DNA of 64,000 nt from Trichoplax sp. H2 (GCA_003344405.1 NOWV01000021.1:186001-250000); one strand, 5' to 3'; shown: positions 26,396 to 39,100, counted from the stretch's first letter. The notes: a model not told the origin generated them from the sequence alone. Program-made: numbers and translations.

Positions 26396-28394
26396 TTATC
26401 GTCCTGCTTGACTTCTTAACATGTCATATATCTTCTCCTTAATCGAATCCTTATTCAACGGTGAGTAAGCGCAAGCATTCTTCTGCAGCCTGTCATATTT
26501 CAACATTTAATAAAAAAAAAGCGATAGGCAAAAAAGCAATTGAAGCGTCATTTTCAATCATATTTTATCTCTGAGGTAAATCATGTTGGTAAATTAAGTG
26601 CCTTATACATGGCTATTAAGTGAAACACTGCGTCAATATTATCGAACTACGCAAACATCTTAATCGCTACGCTGTTCTATATTGATTCGCTAGTTATTAC
26701 TATTGCATGAAATCTATTTTGAACCAATTGGAGACTGAGGTCATTTTACCAATGGAGTAAGTTTTAAGTGTAAGCTACAGATACAACCTTAGAATTAATC
26801 AATCGAGTTTTTATTACTACAAGCAGATTATAATGGTACACTAAACAGGTGAGGTCAGGGAAGTCATCAATGAAGTCAAACAAATTGCTGATATCGTAAG
26901 TTATGGACGGCTTAGAAGGATTCAATTTCTTTAAATGTTCTTCAAACATCTTACAAATAGCTGTGAAGAAAAAGCGATAATAAGTATCGGACTAGTTAGA
27001 ATGAATACACAGTGATGACAAAATCTTTAATTACATCATTTACTGTACAGAGCAAGATTTTATTATACGCGTATAATATTACAAATAGTCAAATTCTATC
27101 AAGAAAATACTCGTATACATTATACAAATAGTAAAATACACTCAAGCGAAAAGTGGTCAGTAAATAAAGGATACTAAGATTACATAATTAAAAATGACAT
27201 TTCTTGTAATTATTAAACTCTTACCTTCCAAACATTCCTTCAAAGAATTGTAATCCGAGTACGTACGACTTTCGTTTTTCGGAAATGGTTGTATCAATAA
27301 GATTGTATGCGACTACCAACCCATCATGGTAGGTGTAGTTATGATCATAACGGAATAGATAAGGAGATAACGAGTTAAAAGACATTTTATTGTATAAATC
27401 TAGCAGTCACTATCATTGTTAGTACGGGTGTTCAGTGTAGTTGTGATTGTGTCCTGTAGCAGATATATTACACAATATCCTTGCAAGACTCAAGCCACTG
27501 GTGTTTAACTTGAGTATCTAGCACTTAATCTATTGTAGGCTAGAGCGTGTATCAAGCCCAATAAATAAATTAATTAATCAACAAAAATGCAGATATTCAT
27601 AGCTAGACACACATACGCCCAATTGTTGTTCTATTGCAACCTTGAAATAAAGCATTCATCAAGTCTTTATTTCGACAGCAGTCTATTATCGTAGTAGATT
27701 TTCTATCTTGTTCTTGTATCAGACAGAAATGCATATTATTAAAGCATTGCACAGATGCACTTGCATAGTGTATTGATCTTGAGTTAAGAGAAAAGTGTAA
27801 CTTCATTACTGCAGAAACACTAGAACTGCAGTCATCCATCGCTTTAGCTTCACTTGGATATTCTCAACTCTACAGTATCCTACTTAAACGCATTCTAAGA
27901 TACGATGAAAGCTACAGTTTCCTTCTCATCAATTCATTCAGTCATCATTCTCATCATTGGAGTTACCTTGCAACTCAATACGTGAGTACAAGTTGCCTGC
28001 CACAAGGTGCAGCTTGCGCTCATGGAATGCACTGTAAATATCACCTTTTTTTTAATGAAAGGGAGTCATTTCCTTGATAGACTTTCAATGGTACTGATTC
28101 TGTTGTTTACTACACGCAACAGAACTTGTTCTACAGATTCAGTTCTGTAATCCACAGAAAAGAATTGCGATTTATGGTCAATTAATTCATGGAAAATAAC
28201 TGTTTCAGAACATGCAGACTTGGCAGGCGACATCGTTGATCTATTACGTTGACATTGATACTGTAGACTGTACAGTACTGTAGAATCGAGTGCTTTATCC
28301 ATACAGAACACTACAGTGGAGTAGAGTGCATGGTACTGTATTGGACTGTACAACTAACAACGATTGTAGCCTACGAGAGATGAAAACTTACCAT
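26396..28394 (-). CDS. ERH: Enhancer of rudimentary homolog (ERH)
   Basis: Exons on the minus strand: 28394-28392 (ATG only, tentative), 27312-27225, 26960-26840 and 26489-26396. They give 101 residues; animal ERH is about 104. Diagnostic stretches are [11 protein letters not shown] near the start, [20 protein letters not shown] and [20 protein letters not shown] in the middle and [19 protein letters not shown] at the end. Phases agree at each junction (0,1,2), and the 26840/26489 junction keeps the spacing of known ERH exactly. ERH is a small, highly conserved nuclear homodimer that binds RNA-processing partners. The usual Trp of the NKDW motif is Ser here. The start exon was chosen because ATG at 28394-28392 is followed at once by GTAAGT, in the phase the next exon needs. 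The gene is divergent from CDKN3. Confidence 0.9.
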
Positions 28395-30050
28395 ATTGAA
28401 AACTTGTTGATAGCTCTTGCCTTGTTTCTATTCCTCGCTTCTAAACTATATTAGGCGATAATCACGATTCAGTACAGTCAGAAAATGTTGTTGTATAAAA
28501 ATGATTGTACAAATAGCGCAATAGAAGCCAACTTGAATGAAGGCTTTGCAAGCTCGCTTAATCGACGCACTTACCGAAAATATTCTCACGGTTCACTGTT
28601 GACAATTAGAATAGAATTAGAATTAATTAATCATACTCGTGAATAGTCGTGATGGTATGATACTAACAATAGTAATTTTACAGATTAGGAGGGTACAGAC
28701 AGATGTGCAGACGCAAAACTGGAGAGTCGGTACACTTGACTTGCGTCACTCAGTGATGTGCTGTCATGCTCATGCTCAGATCAAGCTACATCGCATCTTA
28801 TGGTCTTCTAGTATATTAAACTTACTGTAAACTTTCCCTTCTCTCTCGCATTGCGAAGCCTTGATTTCTATCATACCTGCAGTAGGTAGGAATGGAATAC
28901 TGTACAATATTCGACTCAAGTTTCAAGCGATTTCATTCAGATTTTTCTTGTGCACTTTGCTGAAACGCAGCAACTGTTATTTACAGTTTTAGAGTGTTCA
29001 CTGACAGTGAACCCTGTTTAGTCAAATCCAGAACATTGGTATACAGTATCGTATCTAGTAGTCCATGGTACAGTAAGGTACAGTAACACTGTAACAATAG
29101 TGTTAGGATCAAAGCTAGCCAATCGCCAATCGGGGCTCGGACTGTGGTTCGGACCGACTTCTAATACTGTACAATAACATGTTCGGACTCGACTGACAGT
29201 ACTGTACACTGTACTGTACAGTGTACAGTCTCCGCAGCCACGAAATGCAAGTACTGTAAACACTCCTGACCAATCATACAACAGCTTGGTCGTAAGCGGT
29301 AACTCCATTGGTTCAAATCGTATTGCAAATGCAATCCAGCATTGTTCCACACCGCCATCCCCAATTTTTTTTTGGGGGGGCCAATACAGTATTACGTCAA
29401 TATATCCAAAATACAAACTCGGAATTTGCAGTAAACTGTAGTAGATGCTTTTTGCTGCAGGATCATCACGTTATCAACTATATACTGTACTATACATTAA
29501 TAGGCTGGCCTAACGTTAAAAGTCAAGGCAAGAAGTGAGAAAGATATTTCGGTACGGTTAGGACGCTCCATAATTGCTTCAGGAAATACAAAAGTGGAAT
29601 TTAAATTGCATTCGAGGTATGTGCCACTATCTCTCACTCAAGTAGTACCACAACTGTTGCTTCTAGCTCGAAACCTAGTACTGTATGTATGGTTGTTATC
29701 CTTCTTGTTGTTCGTTAAAGCGTAATTCTGAAATGAGTTAACAGTACATACTTGCATAAATAGAGTAGACAAGACCACTGGACCCGGGACTTTTAAGAGA
29801 ATTTCTCTTAAAAATCCTTAATATGGTGGACATGATTTTTATTGATTGTACTGTATACTGTAATAGTATGTTACTAGAATACTGTATATGCTTACAATAC
29901 AGTATGTTAAACTTCGGCAAAACATCTCACTAGATAGAATGTACTCAAATGCTATATTTGCAGTTGCAATTCATTGTTTTGGAATACTGTAAACAGTAAT
30001 GATTTTAACCTCAGAAGACATCATAAGAAAAAAAACAACGTATTTACAGT
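28240..30050. repeat. Cluster of self-complementary TACTGTA/TACAGTA words
   Basis: The palindromic words tactgta, tacagta and cagtactg recur dozens of times in short overlapping runs (for example near 28,262, 29,040-29,100, 29,195-29,235 and 29,840-29,900), with no fixed period. The region covers the start of ERH and most of the ERH-CDKN3 divergent interval. Base composition is less AT-rich than the flanks, and many short open frames here reflect only this bias. Confidence 0.75.
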
Positions 30051-30537
30051 ATATTTAATGGTGTATCATACGAGTATAAACATACTATGCTGTCTTTACT
30101 TTGATTCACAGTTACATTCCATACAACTACTGTGCATCTTTTACAATATTCATTGGCGATATTCTTAAAGGGGAACACTATCGGAGCAAATGGTCAAGGT
30201 ATAGTAACATGCTATAGCAGTAAATAAACACTGCCAATCTATTACATGCTCTCAAATTGCATCAACGTTCAGTATGACGAAAATGATCTAATAAAATTAA
30301 AATAATATTGTCAAAGTTATTTTTAACCACTTTTATTATTATTATAAGAAATTGGATCCCATTACCCACTATCACAAAGAGTGTAAATACGCATATTTTA
30401 ATTATTGATATCAAGTAATACTCATTCCCATTCCATACTAATCAACGCTACTTTATGCTAGCGTATTTCTGTGTAAAATTTTATATTCTGTCTACGATAG
30501 TCTTCTATGCACTACGCGACTCTAGTATTCGAATTTA

Positions 30538-32579
30538 ATGTCAAAAATTGGTGCAATGGTAAACCTACGTTGGATAAAGTACATGTCAATTCTACTTGCA
30601 ATTCTAGGATTATCGTGAATTAAACTTGATTTCTACTTCAAGAAATCAAGTATATGATTCTTCGTCCGACGATGAATCAAATGACGATCAGCAAGCTCGA
30701 TCTTTATCAATATCTTGGTATGCAAATAGTTACTATAATTACTATAATACGTTATACTACTCAGAATGTAATTGATCTATAATTGTAAAACTACCCTATT
30801 TATAGAAATGCTCTAGTCTAGTACTGTAGCTAACTACAAGAAATTTCATGATTATATCAACTTTACATCGAATAAAATTACTCCACTACAGAATATGAAA
30901 TGAAGCTATGTATTCATAGCTGCCTATGTTTATAGCTGTAATTCAATATACGCGTAATTGCTGCCTTATTATACACGTAATTGCTGCCTTATTATACACG
31001 TAATTATAGGATTAAACCGGAGTATTTACAAATCGATAACGAGAGAGCACTTATAGGAATTAGTGAGCTTCCCGGTAAGTTAGGCGATTGCTTAGAACTG
31101 CCTTAGCTATGAGTTGGAAAATGAACATTCTTCTATTTATTATCTGTATCGCAATCAAATGAACGATTTTAATCTAATGGCGATCTAAATGCAATATCAA
31201 CTGTTTCGTACTTACGTATGCGAATATAATATTAGGTCTTATCAAATCTACGTAGTTAAAACAATCAAATAAAACTAGTCTTCGCTTATATTTTCTATTA
31301 CGGACTCTCTTCTTCTACTAGGGTGTAGATATAGCATTGTTCGCCGAAGCATTGAAGATGATATTGGTTTGTAATGTGAAATTAATCTAGTAAACCTACA
31401 TTTGGCAACTACTTGTAATATCTTCGTACGCTGAAATTGTACAGTCAATTTTTGGATCTCGGGATAAATATAAATATTTTTATGATAGTAAATACTCTTC
31501 TGACAATAAATTAATTATACCATCGTTTAAAGTATGTATAGCAGCTCTGTATGCTGTAATATCTTCGTGCGCTGAAATTTTGTAAAGTCAATTTTAAATC
31601 TCACGATAGATATAAATATTTTTGTGATAGTAAATTCTCTTCTTTATTTAATGATCTACTGTGCAGATACCATAAAACGATGGAAGATTGAAGACGTTTT
31701 CGTCTTTTGTACAAGAAATGAACTATCGGCGTAAGTTATTAATACGAAATTAGACTAATAAGGGCTACCAAAATTTACGGTAACACAATCACTTTAGTTT
31801 CTAGTACCTAGAAACTTATACGCTTTAGATGCAATAAAGTCAGTCGTGACATATAATCTTCATTTAACTGATATCACGGTATTCTTTCGATGCAGCTGTA
31901 GGATATCGGATTTATGTCAACAATACGTTCATGAAGGCATAAATTCTCATCATTATCCAATGGAAGTGGCACAAAGAATGAGTATCAGAGAGTTGAGGAA
32001 TATCATTGATGACATCCGCAGATGCATCGAAAGAGGAAGAAATATTTTATTACAGTATGTTACTATACTCTTTATTGAAGCCTGCTTTCGTTGAGCCATT
32101 TCAAATAACGAAATTCTTGTTCTTTGTCATCGATACGGGTAAATGCTAAAGCTGTGTAAACGGATATTGTCGATCCTGCGTAGGTTAGCATTTGCATTCT
32201 TAACTGTTTATTCAAGCTCCTTAATAATACTAACGATTAATCTTTACTTTTAAATTATTCTGGCATTTACTATTAAACATTAACACGACCAGTTGCCTGT
32301 GCTTTATTACTGGAAATGAACCCACTTCTAAGTGCTGAAGAAGCAATACAAGTAGTTAGAGATATACGTGGCAATGCGGCTATACAAACCGTTGCTGTAA
32401 GTTGAGGATTATTTGGCGCAAAACTAATCGTTGCATTAACACTATCTTAATTTTGAACTATATAATAGCAATATAACTTCTTGATGGAATACAAAACGGA
32501 AGCCACAAGTGGGCCGGGCCCTACTGGCTCTATGATAGATCCTAGACCAAGCGACACCTGGCAGTCAGTTATTAGATAG
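30538..32579 (+). CDS. CDKN3: Cyclin-dependent kinase inhibitor 3 / KAP-type dual-specificity phosphatase
   Basis: Exons: 30538-30558 (tentative start), 30608-30717, 31010-31074, 31322-31366, 31667-31730, 31896-32054, 32152-32183, 32293-32396 and 32469-32579 (TAG), about 236 residues. Landmarks follow human CDKN3 in order: YDSSSDDES acidic N-terminus, ISW, ISELPGCR, DVFVFCTRNELS, SHHYP, the catalytic HCVNGYCRSC (CX5R) and AIQTVAQYNFL. KAP dephosphorylates the activating threonine of CDK1/2 when cyclin is released. The usual Tyr-Gly-Gly-Leu-Gly inside the CX5R loop is replaced by Val-Asn-Gly-Tyr-Cys; the essential Cys and Arg remain. The catalytic loop is encoded by a 32-nt micro-exon. The first exon is uncertain: its intron would be only 49 nt. 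Confidence 0.88.
30948..31008. repeat. 23-bp tandem repeat at a CDKN3 acceptor
   Basis: The unit 'atacacgtaattgctgccttatt' starts at 30948, 30971 and 30994; the third copy is cut by the TATAG acceptor of the CDKN3 exon beginning at 31010. Confidence 0.9.
31414..31647. repeat. ~90-bp direct duplication inside a CDKN3 intron
   Basis: A block starting 'tgtaatatcttcg' and ending 'gatagtaaat' plus 'ctcttct' occurs at 31414-31505 and again at 31555-31647 (offset 141 bp), with modest divergence. Both copies lie in the intron between the exons ending at 31366 and starting at 31667. Confidence 0.85.
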
Positions 32580-33407
32580 TGCTATTGTTTTACGAGTATA
32601 TACACTTAAATTCTTGAAAATTCATATGACTAGATTTCAATCTTGAACTGGTATAGTGATTAGTAGTTAAAATTAAAATTTTTATCGTTTGTAGTTGCTA
32701 CGGAATTTTTGATATGTCTGATCTAGTTTACAGAAAATTGCATTACTCTTATTTATGATATGTAATTGCTACTAGAACTAACGATAGTAGCCGCACCTAT
32801 TTGTACTTTTATTATCCTATATAAATATTGAATTCTACAGTTCTCGACACAATTTGATCACAGCTCGAGACCTACTATTTTGAAATAGCGTATTATAATT
32901 TACTCCGCTGATATTGCAATACCAAAGTTTATTTCCGAAAATAAAAATGTACTCCATCAATACCTTCGTAGTGAGAATAACTTATTACTTATTGCTAATG
33001 AACCGTAAACAGATCAGATAAACCAACTGTAGTGACTTCGATAATGGAATTTCAAGTAGTCACTGCTTTATGACTAGGTGCAGCTTATAATATAAAATAG
33101 CGCTTTTCGTGTATTTACGACACATTTTTATATCTAATTTCATGATTACTACTTATTGAAAACAGCCCCTTTAATGCTTGCATTATTGCTAGTACAGAAT
33201 ACTATACGCCTATCTCAGCAGTCCGCATCTTGCATATAAGTTTTGGTAAAACATTAGAAAAGTTTTTTAACATGATGAGCTTATTTGCTTACAGCAATTG
33301 CAGTAGAATTACTTTAATCATCAACGCTGCGTTAATTAGCAGCATTGTATAATTAATTTGAGAGAAAAAGACTTGTGGCAATAAAGCAACTGAATATATC
33401 AAACAGA
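32580..33407. other. Intergenic space between convergent CDKN3 and methyltransferase genes
   Basis: About 830 bases hold the 3' ends of two genes read towards each other. I see no further exon or structured RNA. Confidence 0.6.
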
Positions 33408-34893
33408 TTAGTTCTCTTTTCGTTTCCATATAGTGCAATGAGCGACTGACCATTGATTCTTATGTGCAGTTTCTCGAATAAAAAATTGCATATTCTCATC
33501 ATCGATAAGATCAAAATGTGTACCAAGTATCGATTTCAACGTATCGAAACCTGTAACTGGTTTGCCATCTTTGTCCAAATAACCACCAATCCATTTATCC
33601 TACAACGCAGATAGATAAATTCGTACGATCATCAATTGATATTACTGAACCGTAGTACAGAATATCAATAGTAATTAGTATTATATTATTATTATTAGTG
33701 ATCCCTGTGTAACTGACACTAGCTATGCCAGGGATGTGATAGTAAGTAAATTCGTACGCCTACTGTATGTACATGTACAGTACCTTGATCAACTAAATCA
33801 AGATCACAGAAATTTCTTAAAAATAGCTACAAACCTTAGGTGTAAACTGTTCCAACCACGTATACGGCGACGTAATTACTAAAATACCTCCTGCAGCTAC
33901 CAATGACGGAAGACGGTATAGAAATGCACGTGTATCTGGTAATCGGCAAATCAAATTTGCTGCCAGGACGCAGCCAAATTGTCCAAGATTTGTTGGTAAA
34001 TTGCATGCATCACCGCATTGAAAGTGTACGCGAGATCGATCCTATATTATTATTAAATATGCAATACCACCAATGCTTATTAATATCACACTATATGTGG
34101 TATCATAATTAAAAGGTATATGGTTAATCAAGACCTATTACAGTATGATGAAAACACTTTCACATCACTGTAACAAAATAAGCACATGGTGCTACTCTTA
34201 CAGCAATGCAAGTATAGATTACTGTAGATAATATTGCAGCTGATAAACATGTATACGCGTTCTTACAATATCAGCTGGAATTTCTGCAGTGCAAGGTTTA
34301 GTAAGGTCTCCTTCATTGATAATAGAATAGTCCATTCGACCCTTTTTTTTTAATTCATTGCAAGCATTAATAAAAGATTGCGAATAATCAATGCCAACAA
34401 CTTCATCAAAACATCGTGCTAAGTCGAAAGAAGACGCTCCCACTGCACAGCCAATATCTAAAGCACGGCGAGGTGTGGTATTCTAACGGATGTACCGTAA
34501 ATCAAAACATGTACAAATCAGCAGCTAGATAAACAAAACAAGATTACAAGCTCTAAAAAGTCACTGTATAATAGTGTATATATATATAAATATATCTATA
34601 TGTTTGATTACTTGATAGTGCTTGATGCACTGGTCAGCACAGCGCTGGGGGAATTCTAATGCTTGCGCAGGAAAGAACTTATACTGCAGTAGATCAAGTT
34701 CCTTGCCAAAATGCATGGCCAAGTATTCATCTAGTAGCTTTCGGGTTTCATAGTAATCAGTTTCCTTGCTCTTACTAGCACTACTACTACAGAATACTAA
34801 TCGACTTAGCAAGTATCCTATAGTTAAACCAGTTCCTGCAGCAAGAGCATATTTAGAAAAGCTGCTATCAAGATTTGCAATTAACTTGGACAT
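33408..34893 (-). CDS. Stand-alone OvoA C-terminal-type SAM methyltransferase (putative 4-mercaptohistidine N1-methyltransferase)
   Basis: Exons on the minus strand: 34893-34612, 34482-34267, 34041-33835 and 33599-33408; all phase 0, 298 residues. After a hydrophobic N-terminal anchor (about residues 15-33, AAGTGLTIGYLLSRLVF) come the family marks YYETRKLLDEYLAMHFG, the SAM-binding motif ALDIGCAVGASSFDLA, VVGIDYS, GDACNLP, LAANLICRLPD, GGILVITSPYTWLE, KWIGGY and IRET near the end. These match the methyltransferase half of ovothiol synthase OvoA, which normally follows a sulfoxide-synthase domain in the same protein; that domain is absent here. The likely reaction is SAM-dependent N-methylation of a thiol-histidine, but the substrate is inferred. 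ATG 34893 was preferred over an in-frame ATG at 34938 because the first 15 residues are not family-like. Confidence 0.85.
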
Positions 34894-34999
34894 TTTTTTT
34901 TCTCTATCCACCACGATCAGTATCCACGAGGTCTTCACTATGCTGGTGTAGCGCTAGTGCGCTACTCTATGTAGCAGTAGTAACAGGAATAACCATTGG

Positions 35000-35430
35000 T
35001 TGATTAGTAAATCATACCGCAAACGGGGTACAGTACTAAGAGTGTACTGTGCAATATACTGTACACTGTGCAGTAATGTACTGTACTGTAGCCACCTCCC
35101 CCCGTTCCAGTACTGTACAATACAATACGCCACAGTACGATGTACTGTAGTGGGTAGTACTGTACACTGTACCGTACAGTACAGTAATTCGTGGTTAAGC
35201 GGTAGGCTAGAATAAGCAAACTTAAAGCGTACACTGGACAGTAATTCAATGGAAGTGGGTAAAAATCGACTCGATCTCAGGTCGATTATGCTTACTATTT
35301 TACCTATTATTCGACCGAAAGTACTGTTATACTGTTGTGGTCGATGAGTCCATTAGTATTAGATTGTACAGTACTGTAGATTTATTTTGCAGTCCATGAA
35401 TGATAACTGTACAGTATAACAGAGATCATA
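35000..35430. repeat. Second TACTGTA/TACAGTA word cluster
   Basis: More than a dozen tactgta/tacagta words are packed here (35,025-35,200 especially, again near 35,365 and 35,410). It lies just upstream of the methyltransferase start and within the divergent interval shared with the F-box/WD40 gene. Same words and style as the 28.2-30.0 kb cluster. Confidence 0.8.
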
Positions 35431-36194
35431 CTAGAGACTTTCGAGTGGATAGAGAGGGAAGCAGAGCTGATAGTTAGTCACTTTATACGTTACCATAACA
35501 ACGGAGACCAACAATAATAGCAGCACCATGATCTTCTGCGTTGGATAGTACATCTTTGATTAGAGAGAACAGTATATAAGGATTACTGAGAGTTGTGGGA
35601 TGCTTTTTAGAAATCGGGTACTTCGACCTCGATTTATGAATAGTTTATGAATAAATCATAATAATTAATTTACCCTGTGTATGCTACAGTAGAAGATTTA
35701 GAAATGAGGCATTAACAACCTCTCAACCTAATTCAACTAGCACATTAATACGTACGGGTATATAACTGCAACTATCGTATATTCAACGTATTTCAAAGAG
35801 TAGTTACATAGTTACTGTATAACGTGCGGTTTACTGATCTGCATTGTACAATAAATAGATACAGAAGGTTATAATTACTTAGAGTACGAGTCCCTAATCA
35901 TAACCGTATTGTAGCTCGTAAAGATTTCAGTAACACTAAAGCAACATCAAGAATAATTGTATTATTTCAAAATCAAACAAGACGAATTTCTCTTATGAAT
36001 TATCGATAACAAGAAAACACCTCCTGTCTTACTAGTTATTATTATAAAAAATACACAGCTAAACAAGTAATTATTATGGTATTCTACGTACTGAATATTA
36101 TTATTGCAACGTTTTACTGACTGAAATAATTCACTTATGCTGTGATTATCCAATTTCGTAAAAGAGACCAACAGCACCTTTCAGTAGTTAAAGT

Positions 36195-39100
36195 ATGGAT
36201 GATGAAAAGCAAATTGAAGAAGAAAATACAAACTTTTTTCAACTTCCAAGCTTACCAAATTACAGGAAAACGGGAGTTAGCTTGTCTTTCATACCTTCTT
36301 TAAAACAAAATCGAATTTTACATGATACGAAGGTGAAACCATTACTGAATTTTGACGATAAAGCAATCTTACCCAATGTGAATGGCCAAAAGCTAGAGAT
36401 TGATATATTATCCGAATCAATAAGTTTAAATAGAATTTGTTTTAAGATTTGCCGTTGGTTTTCGATGTGGAATATATACCAGCAAAAAATTTTCATTTCT
36501 AGTTTGGTCGAAAAATGTTCTGAAAATGTCTTAGTACAACTCGATTCAACCCTTGAACCAGTATATCATCACGATTTTAAAATTCAATTGACACATAGAC
36601 GAAGCAAGAGCAGTCCTATACCAAATACGATTGCTAGTAGGAGTACTAGTGGTAAATCGGATATCAACAGCTACAGTGATGCTACAATGAACTCATCGGA
36701 GGCACAAAGTAGTGAAACACTAAGAAATTCCTTACGATCTTATGATTTTAGAAATAGTGATTACTGGACGAACGAAAAATATTCGTCGTCTCAACGGCCT
36801 GCACTGACAATTACGAAACGTCTTAAATCTACCAGCTTAAGAAATACCACACATCAAGATGTTGCAACAATAACGAAAAACTCTGAAAATGAATTTAAAG
36901 ATCAACTAAAACACGTCCTGAAAGTAAAATTAGTCTATTTTACTATTTCATGGCTAACCTTACCTTATCCTTAAGTCTTTATTTATAGCTTAAATCTTTC
37001 ATTTTTTCAATCATCAAATAGAGAATCGATCACTGGTCTGAGGGAAAAACCGAAGTACTTCTAATGACAATTGCTAAGGAAGCAACACCATCAGTATTAC
37101 AATACCTAGCTAATTGCGTGAATCAACGGTGAATTGACCATGTTACTATTACCTTAAATTTTTTTGTCCAATTCTTATGAGAAATATAATTTATCAAATA
37201 GTTTGGATCATCGCCTTAATATAAACTGCCTAACAGATAAAATACTATTAACTATTTTCTCCAATCTGGATCCCCAAAGCATTTGTCGTTGCGCTCAAGT
37301 ATGTATCTACTATGCATAGTAATCAATATTCAAGTATCGATATAGTATTAAATTATTAATATTCTGTAGTAGCTGATTAGATCGATATTTCTGTTTTTGT
37401 TTAATATAGACTTGCCAGCGATGGAGGTATCTTACTAAAGATAATTCATTATGGTATTCTAAATGCGATGAATTAAGTGAGTACCTATCTTCATAATTAA
37501 GTTGTTTTACATCTGAATATTACTTAATAACATAAAATATGAATGTACCTCATCAATATATCATCAGCTGACGAAGTCGAGGCGCAAGACTTGATGGATG
37601 TTATAGAAGAATCTGCCAAAGAACATGATGTAAGCATCGATTGGAAACTGGCATATCAAGAATTAATCAATATCATTAACAATAATTTAACAAGCGAATA
37701 CTCCGCCAATATTTCCCGGGGAAGCTTATTTACCGAGCACTACGGTACTATAGCTTCTAGACTAATTATTAAATTTTGTTTTTTTCAGTCTTGATATTGA
37801 TAAATATACGATACATATAATGCTATGAATTGTAAAGCAAATTCTTGATATTAATGCATCGGCATTTATTTTCATTAGGCATCAAATTTCTAGAGGATAT
37901 TAACAATACTATTGAAAAGGAATATGCTAACTTACGTATGAAAACGAATTGTTAAATTTCTTAATTAGCCTGTGTATACTAAAAGTTAAGGTACTCGTAA
38001 TCATACTATTTTTAATTAATAGTAAATAGGAAAACACCAGAGATACGTATTGGTAGAGCGTTCGGTAAATAAGACGGAGATATAATCAGTCTTTTAAATC
38101 ATAATTATGTACTTTATAGGCATTTTCATGGCCAAATTTTTAACTGCTCTACTGATAGATATACACCATGAAGCTGAATGTCAAACTATAGCCGATACTA
38201 GAACAGAAGAAGATCCTTACTATGACGATGATTCAATAGATTCTTTTCACAATTTGGTAAAGATTTAGATTAAGAATTTATGTGCTGTGCTGCACTGATA
38301 TGAAGCCTTTATCATAATTTTTGAAATAACGATACGCGTAATTTAAAACCATGGCGCGGTAATTTCTGATAAATCAATCATGCCACATCAATTTAGCTGA
38401 ATAACATTATTTGATTCTTCTTGACGTACTAGAACCTTGGAACACTCGCAAAAGTTGTGCATTTCACTTCAAAACTAGCAAATGAAAGAAATGCAGTCCG
38501 TTCAGGAATTGTTAGGCCTTTAAAGCACGTTTTCCGGCTGCAAGTAAGTCTGATGTTATCTACAATAAAATTTATTATACGTTGAAATATTATTATCTTA
38601 TTGTAGGGACATCTTGAAGCGGTCATGTGCCTACAATTCGATAAATGTAAAATTATTTCGGGATCCGCAGATCGTACTTTAAGGTATGATTGTTGTAAAG
38701 TGAAAAAAAATCTTTGAAATTTATAGCTGCCACTAAAGCATCCATTTTCATAGAACAGAGGCAAATTAATTTTGTTGCAATTTATGTCAATACTTACTAG
38801 ACTATGGGATATTCGAAGTGGTAGACCCGTCAAAGTAGTTCATCACCATAAGGCATGTTTGAAAAACAGGATAAAATTTAACGACAATACCTGCGATCAG
38901 TTTAATAACAACCATTGACCAATTTTTTACTTACCAGGGAGGAATTAGATGTCTTCAGTATGATGATAATATCATTGTTACTGGCTCATGGGATGCCACT
39001 GTTCGAGTATGAAACACTTAATTTTTTGCTAAAATTAGAATCTACATTTATTTTCATATGTTACTACGCTTCCTTAGAGTACAATCTGAATTCCAGACTA

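Noticed and set aside
27340-27400. An ATG-led open frame running into the second ERH exon on the minus strand
   Set aside because: It enters the exon in a different frame from the conserved ERH sequence, so it cannot supply the start.
28066-29538. Several 60-130-codon open frames on both strands
   Set aside because: They run through the TACTGTA/TACAGTA lattice and repeat Tyr-Cys-Thr-Val strings produced by that word; not protein-like.
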